A DNA stretch of 64,000 nucleotides from Zygaena filipendulae (lineage: Eukaryota; Arthropoda; Insecta; Lepidoptera; Zygaenidae): positions 1,036,501 through 1,100,500 of the forward strand of contig OU015672.1 of the NCBI GenBank assembly GCA_907165275.2, written 5' to 3'. Below are positions 21,328 to 33,623 of the stretch, in pieces (position 1 is the first letter of the stretch; each line of letters opens with the position of its first letter). The position numbers were made by a program, and so were the translations under genes. Under the pieces are notes generated by a model. It ran no database searches. It had not been told where the DNA came from and was given only the letters and a program-made list of their open reading frames with translations.

Positions 21328-22643
21328 GAAACCTGAAAGATTTTTTAGAATCGATTCAATAGTTCTAAACTTACAAACACACAAACTTTACTTCTATATA
21401 ATATAGGTAAGTGTAGATCAGAATTTTTATATATTATATCTATTATTTATTGTCTAACGATTGCAAAAAATATGATAAGCGACGCAATCGATTATACGAC
21501 CACAAAATAATATAAAGATACGACCCACTTTGGATAAAACTTATCTTTTGTTTTACTTTCCTTCCAATCCAATCGTTTATAAAGCAGAGATTATATATAG
21601 ATTTCAATTTGTTATTATGCGAGATAACATAAATTTTTATCAGCAAATCTGTGTCGGCGACGAGTTTGTATGAAAAAAATAAAACACTCAACATGCGAGT
21701 CGCAAATGACATTATTACTGTCAAACATTAAAACGACAAGCCAAAAACATTATGTTACCGCAAAGAAAGTTTCAAAGTTTGCAATGAAAAGTTCTTATCA
21801 GCTAGATCTGACCATGTCAGTAGTCGAGCATCTGGTTTCATTACTGACACACACAACAGTTATTATAGCGAAAAGTAAAAGTATTGTAGATATCTCTTTT
21901 GTTTTATTTTAGCAACGGCTAGCGTATTCTATTTCCCTCGGTCACAGCATCACGCGTGAACGGCTGAACCGATTTCGTTAATTCTTTCTTGTTGTGTTGT
22001 TATTGAGGGGAGAAGAAGAATAAGAAAGAATTTTGGAGTTTCTGCGGGATCTCCGAAACATGTTAAAAAACTATAGGTGTCTTGTTTAAGATACTGTGGA
22101 TAGCATAGAGCACTCAAGAACGAGAAATGACTATTGCTATATAACATTGTTATATTGCATTGTTATTCTAATGTGTGTACATTACAACAACTCTTGTTAT
22201 ATGTTGTATAACAATGTTACATAATGTGGACGTGTTATAACATGTCACATAGCCTGTACGCACCGTAATAAACATCCATACATACAAACTTTCGCGTTTA
22301 TAACAAATTAGTAAGGATGGTGAGGTTGGCATTTATAATCCTCGAAGATTAGTCACCACAAACCTTTGTCCTTCCTGCATTGTTAAATTCCTCAAGTGCG
22401 GTAACCTGTCGATAATGCAGATGCATGTTTAGTCATTCTGGACCTTAGTACTAATACATTTAACGCTTAATAGAAGTTCTGCATCGTGTATTTCTTTGAA
22501 TCAAAATTTGAGTCATTAGTTTTTACTGACCGATCACACCTGTGGAATGCTATAAATTAAATTATCTTTTTAGGTATTAAACCATAGGTCTGTACATTAT
22601 GCACGTGTTTGTGTCCGTCTTTTTAAATAGATTTGTACTAGTT
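21328..22643. other. AT-rich stretch with an old second-subfamily Helitron piece
   Basis: At 21925-22060: CCCTCGGTCACAGCATCACG, GAACGGCTGAACCGATTTCG, TTCTGCGGGATCTCCG. An open frame at 21670-21912 has no recognisable features. Confidence 0.4.
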
Positions 22644-22811
22644 CTAGCCGTTGCCCCCGGTTTCACCCGCGTTCATTTCAAAGTCACCGTGGGAATTCCC
22701 CTGACAACGTGCATGCAAAATTGCATGATGATCGGTTGAGTTGTTGAGTCGTGAAAGTGTAACAAACGAACAAACAAATAAACTAACATTTTCATTTATA
22801 AATAGTAAGGA
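22644..22811 (-). mobile_element. Helitron-like element
   Basis: Minus: TCCTTACTATTTATAAATG to GCGGGTGAAACCGGGGGC, CTAG. 168 bp, shortened in the body. Confidence 0.68.
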
Positions 22812-22974
22812 TTGATTAATGTAGGTAGGTGTTACATAAAAGAATAAACTTCGTTTCTGACGGGGGTCTCTCGATTGCACACGTTTTTTTTTTCAACCAA
22901 GTTACGCGAGCGATCACAAAACACCGTTCCCGCTAGTTTATGGGCTAATAACACAATCGTGGACAGCTAAATTA

Positions 22975-23110
22975 ACCGTTCCATGTTTGGCCGGCGCTGG
23001 CCTGCGCATGCGCAGCTCGCCGCGCAGCGGGCAGTTACGACTGGCGTGACGCGTGACGGCCGGCCGACGCGACGGCGCTGGAGAAAGACGTTCATTACGT
23101 TACCGTGAAA
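22975..23110. promoter_or_regulatory. CpG-rich promoter-like island with NRF1/Ewg palindrome
   Basis: GC-rich block holding TGCGCATGCGCA at 23003-23014, a perfect match to the NRF1 (erect wing) palindrome, with further CpG clusters (GACGGCCGGCCGACGCG). It lies 2.8 kb upstream of the minus-strand candidate first exon at 20.15 kb and might be its promoter. No TATA box evident. Confidence 0.4.
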
Positions 23111-23217
23111 TGTGGAATGATTTCTAAATATCATACGCACACGTGACAATAACGCGATAACGCGATCGGTTCACAGTTACTTGTGAGTTGTGGACCACAT
23201 AGTTTTAGCACAGAATA

Positions 23218-23277
23218 CTAGTAATACTCGCGGTTTCACCCGCGTCAATTTCGCAGATACCGCGGATATATCACAAT
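23218..23277 (-). mobile_element. Helitron-like 3' end cut off by a MITE
   Basis: CTAGTAATACTCGCGGTTTC then CACCCGCGTCAATTTCG and a stop at the boundary with the CRE-carrying MITE at about 23290. Confidence 0.55.
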
Positions 23278-23289
23278 TCAATTTATACC

Positions 23290-23521
23290 GCCAGTTAGAT
23301 AGAAAAAAATTATAGATGTTTTGGTTTTTCAAATTATTAAAAAAAATACGCGCATCGAAAGTGTAGGAGTGGGGGCTCGTGACGTCACACCGTGCCAACT
23401 GTAGCACGGCGTCACGCGACATTTCGACCTAAAGACCTAATGTATTTCAGTTAGTTTTGATTACGTAAAAAATGAAAAAATACGTGTATCGATTTTTTAT
23501 TAATCTACCAAGACGGACTAA
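23290..23521 (-). mobile_element. CRE-carrying MITE, copy 5
   Basis: Ends at GACGGACTAA 23512-23521 and continues to AAATTTAGGAAACTAGCC, matching the outer end of copy 6. One intact TGACGTCA (about 23390) and one changed to GCGTCACG. Confidence 0.65.
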
Positions 23522-23697
23522 AAACTGAAATTTAGGAAACTAGCCCTTTTCTTTTTGAGAGGAGGGGAAAATCCCTTACGGACCCCGGGCTGCCAGTCCG
23601 TACTGGCAGGGAGTGTCCGATTTGCACGGACTAAAAACCCCCTTCTGCCAGGCCACTCACTTCTGAGTGTTTTTTTTAGTATGGAGCATCGCGGGTG

Positions 23698-23837
23698 TGG
23701 TTTTATTACGCTTTCCTTAAATATTTGACTGATTATCATGAAATTTTGCATACACGTTGTCAGGGGGTACCAAAAAGGACATAGGGTATTTCTGATCCCC
23801 GAATTCCCGCGGAAACTCCGAAGTTAACGCGAATCTT
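23698..23837 (+). mobile_element. Helitron-like fragment
   Basis: GAAATTTTGCATACACGTTG, GAATTCCCGCGGAAACTCCG; the hairpin end is replaced by the following SINE. Confidence 0.5.
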
Positions 23838-23848
23838 CAATACAATAG

Positions 23849-24030
23849 TTTTTTTTTTTTATGTCATAGGGGCAACCGGGCAAGTGGTACACCTGATGGT
23901 AAGTGATTACCGCCGCCCATAGACATTTGCAACACCAGAAGGCATGCAGGTGCGTTGCCGACCTGGAATGGGGACGGAAACTGGCTTTCAAGTGGGGCTG
24001 CCGGAACACACCGTTAGGTGCTTGGCGACA
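23849..24030 (-). mobile_element. SINE with A tail
   Basis: Reading minus: TGGTGTTGCAAATGTC, GGGCGGCGGTAATCACTTAC, CATCAGGTGTACCACTTGCC, CCTATGACAT then an A tail (T12 at 23849-23860 on plus). A widespread lepidopteran SINE. Confidence 0.7.
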
Positions 24031-24351
24031 GTAGTTCATCTATTTCTTTGTTGTCGTTTATTTAGCTAGCATCAAAGGCTAGACATTTCACGAAAAGCCC
24101 AACTCCCAACTTTGGCCGCAACGCACGGCCATGCTCTGATTGATGCTCAACATTTCTAAGCGAGGTCGCACCGCATCGGTTCAAGGCTAGCCCAGCTGGT
24201 TATTAATCGAATTAACAGAACTGAAAAGCCGTGACCACGGGTGTAATTGAAGCCCTTTCTTTCAATTATAAAACTGAAACTTAACTGTAATCGTTGATCT
24301 TCGTTTAACTGTTTATTTTCGTGTTCCATTTCATTAGACTTAGCAGTTTTT

Positions 24352-24523
24352 CGCGTTAATTTCGGAGTTTTCGCGAAAATTCCGGCATAAAAAGCACCCT
24401 ATGTTCATTTCTGTACTACTGGCAACGTGTACCTATGCATTTCATGAAGATTAGTTGAGTAGTTAAGAATTGAAAGCGTAACAAACACACATTTACATAC
24501 ATTTTTAATATTAGTTAGGATTG
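24352..24523 (-). mobile_element. Helitron-like element lacking its hairpin
   Basis: Minus: TCCTAACTAATATTAAAAAT to CGAAAACTCCGAAATTAACG. The hairpin and CTAG are gone. Confidence 0.55.
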
Positions 24524-24578
24524 TTCCACCGCTGTGAACTTTAGGACTACCCAATTTGGGATAACCTCGAAATTTTTT

Positions 24579-24683
24579 AACCGACTTCCAAAAAGGAGGA
24601 GGTTCTATGTTCGATTGTATGTATGTTTTTTTTTTTTAACCGACTTCCAAAAAGGAGGAGGTTCTATGTTCGATTGTATGTAT

Positions 24684-24726
<43 letters not shown>

Positions 24727-25949
24727 ATGTTCACCGATTACTCGAAGACGGTTGGACCGATTTCGAAAATTCTTTTTTTGTTTGAAAGGGTATACTCCCA
24801 ATTAGGTCCCATTGCAACCAAGTTGGGATCTGATGATGGGATCTTGGAGAAATCGAAGGAACTCTTCAAAAATTATAGGCACACCTATAGCGATTTGGGT
24901 ATTTTTTATAGTAAATCGTTCATTTGCTTTTGGAAAGCAAAATTTTAAGAAGTGGAACTGATGATGAAGACCACAGATGGTCATCGGAACCACTCAACAA
25001 TAATACGTATTTCACGGGTTCCGATTAGAGCGATTTCGAAAATTGCTTTTTTGTTTGGGAGGGGATACTCCCAAATTGATTCCATTATCACCAAGTCGAG
25101 ATCTGATGATGGGATCTTGGAGTAATCGAGGGAACTCTTCAAAAATTATAGGTACACCTATAGCGATTTTCGTATTTTTTATAGTAAGTCGTTTATTTGC
25201 TTTCGGAAAGCAAAATTTGAAGAAGTGGAACTGATGATGAAGACCACAGATGGTCATCGGAACTACTAAATAATAGGTATTTCACAGATTTCGATTCGTT
25301 AACTTTAATGTGGTTTCTAAACAATTATGTTCGTCACAATGTATATGGTGAAGTGGAACTGATGGTGGTGTACCAGCAGAACTCCTCAAAAATTAACGTC
25401 CCTGCATCGGGAAAAGCAATATTTTGTATAAGGTTATGAGCAGTTGACTTTAGGCTATTGTAACTTAGATAAATTACAAACCGACTCACTAAAAAGCAAG
25501 AAATAAACAAATTTTTAACAAAAAAATTAAAACCGACTTCCAAAAACACAAAACTAATAAAAAGCTAAAAATAAAAAGCTAAAAATAACAAAATATCAAA
25601 TTAATCCAAATGACAAAAACACGCGTAATATTATTATTGGTTTGTGCTACCACTGATCGGTATGAAGTCGGTGACAAGCCAAATATGGAGGGTAGATGGG
25701 CTAAGTCGACTCCCGCCACCAGCTCTTCGTGAGCACAACCCAAGTGGGCAGACACCAGCGGGCAAAGAGTATATAACCGCCAGCGGGCTTGTCACCGAAT
25801 TCAAACCGATCAGTGGTAGCACAAACCAATAATAATATTACGCGTGTTTTTGTCATTTGGATTAATTTGATATTTTGTTATTTTTAGCTTTTTATTTTTA
25901 GCTTTTTATTAGTTTTGTGTTTTTGGAAGTCGGTTTTAATTTTTTTGTT
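24579..25949 (+). mobile_element. AACCGACTTCC element, complete (copy B)
   Basis: Inverted relative to copy A, 5 kb away. The 5' end is duplicated (AACCGACTTCCAAAAAGGAG at 24579 and 24639). It has a T38 run at 24685-24722, two tandem units (about 24768-25014 and 25020-25277), unique part, and a 433-bp hairpin at 25517-25949 whose two strands encode near-mirror open frames. Confidence 0.62.
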
Positions 25950-26244
25950 CCGGTATGAAAAGTATCCTAGATATGACTTGGGGATACTGTAGCTTTCTAT
26001 CAATGGAATGTTTTTTTAAAATCGGTGCTGTAGTCCCAGAGAATTTCTCTCAAAACCAACAAAATAAACTTTACCTGTTTTATAAGTACCATGTACCATG
26101 TACGCTGTATGCTCCCGCCGCTATTTCGCCAACGGCAACGTCAATTTCGTATTGGAATTAAAAGTACCTAACTTAAGTTTTTACGGATACTAGGATATAC
26201 AGCTTTCTATCATCACTTATAAACCAAACTTACCAACTTTACCT

Positions 26245-26434
26245 ACCTCTTATAAACGCAAAAGGTCACTGACTCACTGACTTAACACGGAATCTCGAAA
26301 ACTACTTGTCCTACGTAGCTTAAAGTTGGCAGATTGACATTTTATGGGTAGGAGACGGCAGATAAGGAAGGATTTCACGAAGTTCCCGCGGGATTTTCCA
26401 AATTAAAGCGGAGGAAACCGCATGAAACCGCTAG
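26245..26434 (+). mobile_element. decayed Helitron-like copy
   Basis: CACGGAATCTCGAAAACTAC, GTTCCCGCGGGATTTTCC, GAAACCGCATGAAACCG-CTAG. Confidence 0.55.
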
Positions 26435-26928
26435 TAAGTGTAGCACAGTGCTTACAGGTTAGTCATGGTGCTTTAGCGTAGGTACTTTTCAATGTCGCAC
26501 CGACCATGACCGCCAAATATGCATTCGTCGCTTCAATGCCCTGATAGGGGGCATACCTACTATTTACACAGCAAGGTTAAACATCTCCAAGGTGTTATTG
26601 AGGATAACCTCAGTCTGTGACACTTAAATTGAATACTCAATTACTCAAATGCAACTGAAATAAATAGAAGCAATTAACTTTCAAAATCGTATGGCATTAT
26701 GAAAGTTAACGTGCGCTCATAAGCCTAGTTGAGAGTTGAGATGCTCATAAATGTATTTGAGTAGCTAATGTTTCGAATAGGTTACTTGCAGAAGTATTAC
26801 CAAAAAATCTATTTCACATTTCTCTCCTACTTTCCTATTAAATCTTAAAAGATAAAAAAAATTGAGTTTGCAGGATTTCACCCTTTTACATACATACATA
26901 CATACATTTAAATTAAATGAAAGCTTTT

Positions 26929-27049
26929 AATAGTAGATTTTACAACAAGTGCACAAAACAAACATTACTATCAGGAGAGCGTTGATGCATTTGAAAGAGG
27001 TCCCTTAAACCTACACCACAATAGTAGATTTTACAACAAGTGCACAAAC
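26929..27049 (+). repeat. 29-bp direct repeat, 93-bp period
   Basis: AATAGTAGATTTTACAACAA GTGCACAAA occurs at 26929 and again about 93 bp later with a near-perfect match. Confidence 0.7.
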
Positions 27050-27508
27050 GAACCATTCTGTCATTCATTTCTCGACATTAAGTACTATCAGCCCTCGACT
27101 TCGGCTCGGGCTGCTAAAAGTCTCGGCTAATAATGGTTTTGTGGACGAGTTATAAACTTTGCTTTTCACTTCGATTCCGAGGAAATAAAAAAGTAGTATA
27201 ACATAACATTTCTTTAATTAAAATTCAAAGTAAAATTTGTACAGTTTTGAATACTGAAGGAAATGGTTTTTCCCGGCATATTAACCTCCTACTAACTTCT
27301 GTTACTCTAGTACTTTCGAGTTAAGAACAGAAAGTGCCGACTAAAATGCAGTGGTGCTTTGTTTTGCGCTTGAATTTCGAACAATATTATTTTGACTGAA
27401 ACTATCATCGCTCTAGACTAGAGTCTAGGTGTATTTCTATGGCTACCACAAATTTTATCCATGATATTGTGTTTGGCTGTATATGACTCATTTTCTTTGC
27501 CTTAGGTA

Positions 27509-27515
27509 GATACAT

Positions 27516-27546
<31 letters not shown>
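27509..27546 (+). repeat. (TTTA)n microsatellite
   Basis: About nine uninterrupted units, followed by AAGTTTGTGAATACAGC. Confidence 0.9.
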
Positions 27547-27547
<1 letters not shown>

Positions 27548-27718
27548 GTTTGTGAATACAGCAAATAATAAGGTGTTAATGTTAGATTTGCACATCTGCA
27601 TTCTGCCAATGAGGCGTACAAACAATTTATGAGGTAGATACTTAATGGCCTTGTGCACAAAATTCGATTTTGTGCAGCCTATACCCTGCACAAACAAGCA
27701 CTTTCCGAGCATGAGAAG

Positions 27719-28091
27719 TGAAATAGTACATTGTTATCCTAGGGGTGAAAGTAACTTATTTAGTCCCGAGACGGGGTTTTCGATCGATAGATCGAGGGAC
27801 TAATTAAGTCTTTCTCCGAGGATAACACTGTGCTTTTCATTACGAATGCAAGGAAAGTCAAAATAAAAATAGGAATTAGCTAAAGAAAAAAATTAGTGAA
27901 TTTTATTTTACATAAATCAACCATTAGGTGTGCTACTGGCCAGTAAGTAAGCCCCCTATGACATAAAAAGTACTTGAGTTTCTGCAGTATCCAGCTGTCA
28001 GTTGAAAGCGATTCTCCCTAGGGCTGAAAAGTGTTACTTTCAACCCGCTTCTCAGGCAACTTCAGACCTACTTTCCGAGTATTAGTAATGA
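27719..28091 (+). mobile_element. GGCGCC-core element, short form, reduced core (copy 3)
   Basis: Same short form as copy 1, but the core at 27754-27807 has lost the GGCGCC stem (GGGGTTTTCGATCGATAGATC). It joins the next copy head to tail. Confidence 0.6.
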
Positions 28092-28646
28092 AATAGTACA
28101 TTGTTATCCTAGGGGTGAAAGTAAGTAAAGTAAAGTCTTTCTCCCGAGGATAACACTGTGCTTTTCATTACGAATGCAAGGAAAGTCAAAATAAAAATAG
28201 GAATTAGCTAAAGAAAAAATGAGTGAAGATCGGATAGTCGCTTGACACTTTCCCACCTATTTCTTTTTCTTTGGCCGGCTAGCTATTCAGCCAGTATTTT
28301 TTATTTACATTGTGGCGACCTAAAAAAAATATTATCTTTAATTATTAAGTATTAATTAAAGAAAATAAAAAAAATATAAATAGGAATTAGCTTAAGAAAA
28401 AGTAAGTGAATTTTATTTAAATTAATACCTACTTAAACTTTACGTTATTTCAATTTTACATCGCGCTGGCTGTATAGAAAGTTGAAACATGGTTCAATAG
28501 AAATGTGAAAATAGACCTAGTTTTTTTTTAATAATTTGACAGTTGTCAGTTGAAAGCGATTCTCCCTAGCGCTGAAAAGGGTTACTTTCAACCCGCTTCT
28601 CAGGCAACTTCAGACCTACTTTCCGAGTATGAGTAATGAAAAATAA
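28089..28646 (+). mobile_element. GGCGCC-core element, long form, core missing (copy 4)
   Basis: At 28121-28134 the core is replaced by GTAAGTAAAGTAAAG. The rest is close to copies 2, 5 and 6 and lacks the 410-bp insertion of copy 2. Confidence 0.6.
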
Positions 28647-29436
28647 TATAACGACCTTTTCAAGGAGTGGCCCTAGAGTAATATTAGAATTTAGAATGTA
28701 GAAAAAAAGAAGAATTTGTTGTGTATTTAATCATAAAAATTTCTGAATGATGTTCAACTAGATTAGGGTTGGTACATTTTGCTTTGTACAAAAAAGTAAA
28801 GTTATCGTGAACGAAAGATGTGTACCTACTTTGCGATTTTTTCCATTTAATCAATATTATGAAATCACAAAAGATATTCTAAATCGGAAAATATCCTCGT
28901 CCCATGTCTAACTCTAATCAAACAGACCGCCCCTTGTCATCCCCGGCGCAAAGGTGCCCATGATACTCGCGGATATAGGGTAAGGATATAGGGTACTAAC
29001 CATCTCGGAAGTCCTGCGGGAACCCCGAAATTACTAAGTGAAACCGCAGGGAACATCTGGTCTATAAATAAATAAAAAAAAAACAACCATTTTATTTTAT
29101 TGAATTGTAACTCCAACCTCGTAACTTATCTAAATAGAATAATCAATTAACCCGAATAAATTAAAAAAATTGTTCAACATCGTGCTGGGATCATTAAAAT
29201 CGTATTAACCTCAAATCGACAATCGACTTAGATAGATATGTGGATAGATATGGCGACGGCTATCAGTGGTGATTTCATCACTAACCTAATACAATGCGAC
29301 TGTGGTCTTGGATAAAGTTTAAACCAATATTGGCTAGGGCTTCTGTAATCTTGTAAAACATTGAAGATCAGTCCTTGGCGATCGGTTTACATTCGTGCTG
29401 CATTCAGTAGGTAACAAACCAGTAAAAAATTCGAAA
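28647..29436. other. AT-rich stretch
   Basis: Only a Helitron-like end at about 28970-29060 (TCCTGCGGGAACCCCG, GTGAAACCGCAGGGAACATC-TGG) is recognisable. Confidence 0.4.
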
Positions 29437-29526
29437 GCACACCCACACACACGCACCCACACGCACGCGCACACGCATGCGCACACGCGCACGCACACGC
29501 ACACATACACACACACAAACATATGC
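29437..29526 (+). repeat. alternating purine-pyrimidine tract (AC/CG-rich)
   Basis: About 90 bp of CA/CG dinucleotides (CGCGCACACGCATGCGCACA). It gives rise to the spurious open frames here on both strands. Confidence 0.9.
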
Positions 29527-32500
29527 GCCTGTGCACAAACGGCAAACCGACTCGCTCCTCGTCGCCAGGCTTGGTGCAATGTGAATTTTAGGGCCATGGT
29601 TTCTTCCTACGATCATGGAGTCCGGAAACTCTTGAATTCAATGGATAGCATGCCTTTTGCATCATTTATATTGTTCTTTTTTGGTGACGTTTTTATAAAA
29701 AAAAAGATAATAAGTACAGCAAACGATATTGTATCACATTTCACAGTTGCTTTAATAACAAGGTCTGTCTATAGCTACTTTGATTTAATATATACAGACA
29801 ATGTGTAATAGTTTTCTGATTAGAGTTAAAAAAGTCGGTATCTAATTATTTGAACGTCTTTGCGATCTGAACGTTCTGTATAAATTAGTAGTATAATTTA
29901 TTCTGTGGCGCATCGACGCGCTGCATCGCTTCCTGCACTTTTATGTCATCCTAGTAGGGAAGCCGGCAACGTCACTCGTGACTGAACGGTTAAAGAACCG
30001 GCGTTTTTATATGAATTTGCATCGGTCTATGTTTCCGGACTCATAGCTACCGATTATCACAGACAAAGCTGTATTTGACCGGATTATCTTTTATTTATTA
30101 TTGCAACAAGAGAGCCGTTTTGATCATATAATTGCCAAGTTATTATTATTACAAGTATTTAACGCTATGTGACCATGTAACATGACGATACGATCCTTAG
30201 TTTTCTACAGCGTTAACGATCATAAAATTGTAAAATTGGCTAAGTAGGCTGTAAGCCTATCTTGCTTAGCTTTGTGACCAATGCTGTATTTTTTTTTCAA
30301 TTAAAGCTATAGGCGTTATCTATTGTTTTTCTACTTGAGCTAAACAGGTGGTTTTTCCGTGAGATCCAGCTGCATGCTCAGGGTAAAAAAAAAGATTGAT
30401 CAGTTGCTGCAGCCACATACAGTATACACGTGCGTTTGTCACGGCTTCCACCTCTTATTCTTCAATTATGGCATCTATTGAATACTTCTATGCTGCCTCT
30501 TTACAATCTGAGACAAAGAGTGCGTAAACAGTGCGAAGCGATCATAGCACTACTCGTGTCTATCGTCTTATAGGAAGTAAATAAAAAGATCCAACTACGC
30601 CGTAGCGTAAGGTTATGTAACAAGCAACAAACTCTAACCTTGACTTCCATAGCACTGAACCTACCGTGCAAAGTGTTGTAAGTCATAGCACGTCATACCA
30701 TATCTACCTGACGAGTAGAATCGTTTGTTTCCGCACAGTAATGACATCGAGGAGCCTATTAGAAGCGAATATAGCTTGAATAATTTAGTAATTAGCGTCA
30801 TTGTTGTATTTGACAAAAGTACTCGAATGGTTGGCTATTTTGCTCATGTGGAACGAATAAAAGTATATTTAACATGGTTGATTTATTGGAAAACTTGTAT
30901 CGAGCTGCCTGTTGCAGAATACATATACGGCATATACCGCTAAAGATCACAGAACACATAGAAGGGTATCTCAGTTTAGTATGAAAACAGATGAAAACTG
31001 GAGTCGCCGGATCATTTTCACATTCACACACAGTTACGCGGAGTTTTGGCTGCAGTCAAAGACGACGGTCGGTCCTGTCATTTATTTTTCGTATTTGCGG
31101 TTTTTTAAGTGCTCAAAGATGCTGATGCTGAAGATTATGTCGAGCTGATTTCTTTGGTATCCTCCAAGAGCTCCGAGAAAGATTTTGCATCATGGTTTGC
31201 TCGTTACTCGATTACCCGTATACCAACCGTACAACGACATTTTTTTTACTTGAAACTAGATATACCTATGCGAGAGTTTATAAAAAAAAGAAATAAAGAA
31301 AGTTAGGCATTAACGTAACAAAAACAAACTCAATTGGTTTCATAGTATAATGTATAGCTGTACGTTTCCTGAATAAATAAATATGTTTGTACCAATGGCT
31401 AGACCAATTTAGCTAATTCTTTTTTGTTGTATCCGTTATTATAAGGAGAAGGTTCTTATGAAAGAAGTTTGGAGTACCTGCGGGAATTTGGAAAATCTCC
31501 CATACGGCTAGGCCGATTTTGACGGGACTTTCACTGCTTCAATGGCAAAAAATAGTTAAAATTTCCGTTCGGACGAAAGTGAAACGAAAGGAAATAAGTT
31601 TCTATTCAAAGTTTCTAATCTTTTACCTTTCCTAACATGAGAGTGACCAACTGCAATGGGACGGGAACACACCACGTGCTATCCTGATATGGGTTTTGGC
31701 TGAATCACTTTCGAATCGGTAAGATTCAACGATTCTTATTTAGTGAGTTTAATCTAGATTATAGACTATAGAGCAACAAACTTGCCTCATGTGGCAATCA
31801 AACGCAAAGGTCGCTACAGAAAATCTGTCGAGAAGCCATGAGCAAAAATATAAAACAAATCTCAGTTAAATTTCTGTGGTGGATATTGACTGAGAAGCGG
31901 GCAATGGATGTGGTTCAAGAATAAAACGAACCTAACCCTTAAACCCTTGCTTCCTATAACAGTCGCTGTCAGTAGCTTCGTTTGAAGATTCCTATGACAT
32001 GTTTTACCACGAATATTCCAAGGGACCCTGGTCTTTAAGATCATTTAGATTTGCTGAAGTCACCTAGTCTACGTATAGAATAGAATAGAAAAAAGTTTAT
32101 TTGATACCATAAAGATAAAACAAGTACATATCGAAGTGGGTAAATGTTATCAACATCTAAACTCAGACATTTAAGTGCACAATTGGCAAATAATTCTCCG
32201 ATTGTCACACTTGAACGGATACTCGTCAGCGACCTCGGAACGACCTTGGCTTTGTCGGCACATTACCTGCCCGCCAAAAAACAACGATTTCCGCACTCGA
32301 CGCTTTCCACAAAACGACAAATATTAATTTTTGGTGTCAACTGTTAAATGTTGATTTCGCTAATTAAATCTTATTCAGTCTTCAAGGTGTTCAAATAGAT
32401 ACTTTGTGAAAATATAGCCCGGTCTTTGCAGGTTCGCAGTCGGGTAAAAAGATGTTTAAATTTTTTAGAAAAGTCGTTTCGAGATTAAATTTTCTTCAGA

Positions 32501-33224
32501 TCTTAATTAAATTGGTATGGAGGAGCTAAACTATTGTTGTCACTTCTCCTATTTGTGAAATAATTAAGAATCGGTTCAGTAGTTCCAGAGATTGTCTCTT
32601 AAATTCAAGAGTACTTGCAAACAACTTCTTTTTTACAAAAATACAAAATCAAGGATATAGAAGTACATACATAGTATGTATATCGGTTGTTCAAATGGCC
32701 CTGTGTGTTAACATCCAAGCAATAACAACAACAAAAAATTACAAAGAGTCAACGAGGAATACTCCACTCATCACGTCAACAAGTCAGCTGCATCGGCTGC
32801 CAACAATAATACTATAAGTATTTATCATCGGCGAGCAAGGTCATTGGTAACAACGATGGCTCGACGCCATCCAAGCATGACTGACTACATTCGTGTCGAT
32901 CTGTTGCGACCAACATGCTTTTGTTGTGTCCATCTTTCCATACTAATATTATCAAAGCGAAACCAACTCTATCTGTCTTTCTATATGTTTTGTGTTCCCT
33001 CGCGAACTCCGAAATTAACGCGGAGGTAAAATGTTCCCAAGTTTCCACGGCAATTTCGGGTTAAAAGTACCCTATGTATGTCCTTTGTTTGGTAACGTTT
33101 GGTTGTAGCGGGAGCGGGATGGATAAATGGATATAGCTCAACTGCCACCAAAGGGGAAGCTTCCCGCCGGGCGAGGTGGTGTGCCCGGGGAACCGCGACT
33201 CCGACTGTAGATCGTCGGAGGTCG
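29527..33224. other. long stretch without a supported gene
   Basis: Contains a repeat at 31075-31250 shared with 541-670, a second-subfamily Helitron piece at 31380-31560, a LINE tail at 32082-32130 (inverse of 34208-34256) and a GC-rich segment at 33135-33220 (GCCGGGCGAGGTGGTGTGCC). Open frames are short and feature-less. Confidence 0.4.
31075..31250 (+). repeat. dispersed repeat, copy 2
   Basis: Counterpart of 541-670 (GTCGAGCTGATTTCTTTGG); the copy holds a 65-codon open frame of unknown meaning. Confidence 0.5.
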
Positions 33225-33623
33225 TATACAGGCTGTCCCGTAAATCGACGTCAAGAACCACCAGGTGATAGGCTAAGTCATAACAGCTGTTAACAGAAAA
33301 ATATAAAAATCTTTGCTATGCCTATATTTTAAAAGGACAGTCATTAAAAACTGACGAAAGCAATAATTTTGAAAAGTTCATTGGCAACAACTTAAATTTT
33401 AAGCAGTAGTTTTCAGAAACACTATTCAGGATTACACAATAAGAAGAAAATTGAAAAAAAAGTTAAGGTTTGTAGCAACAGGAGTTAAAGAACCGTCCGC
33501 AGGGTGTAAATTTTTATAATTTTTATACATTTTAAAAAGGTTTTTTTACGTTTTTCTATTAAGTTATGACCTAGCCTATCACCTGGTTCTGGCTTGACGT
33601 CGATTAACGGGACACCCTGTATA
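33225..33623. mobile_element. 399-bp element with about 60-bp terminal inverted repeats
   Basis: TATACAGGCTGTCCCGTAAA TCGACG at the left and the inverse of TATACAGGGTGTCCCGTTAA at the right; arms continue through GGTGATAGGCTA. No coding sequence. DNA transposon derivative of unassigned superfamily. Confidence 0.68.

Noticed and set aside
25634..25832. Two near-identical 62-codon frames on opposite strands
   Set aside because: Mirror translation of the palindromic hairpin of an AACCGACTTCC element.
29395..29808. 137-codon plus-strand frame, the second longest open frame of the window
   Set aside because: The first half is translated CA/CG microsatellite (HTHTHAHT-type), the rest has no features.
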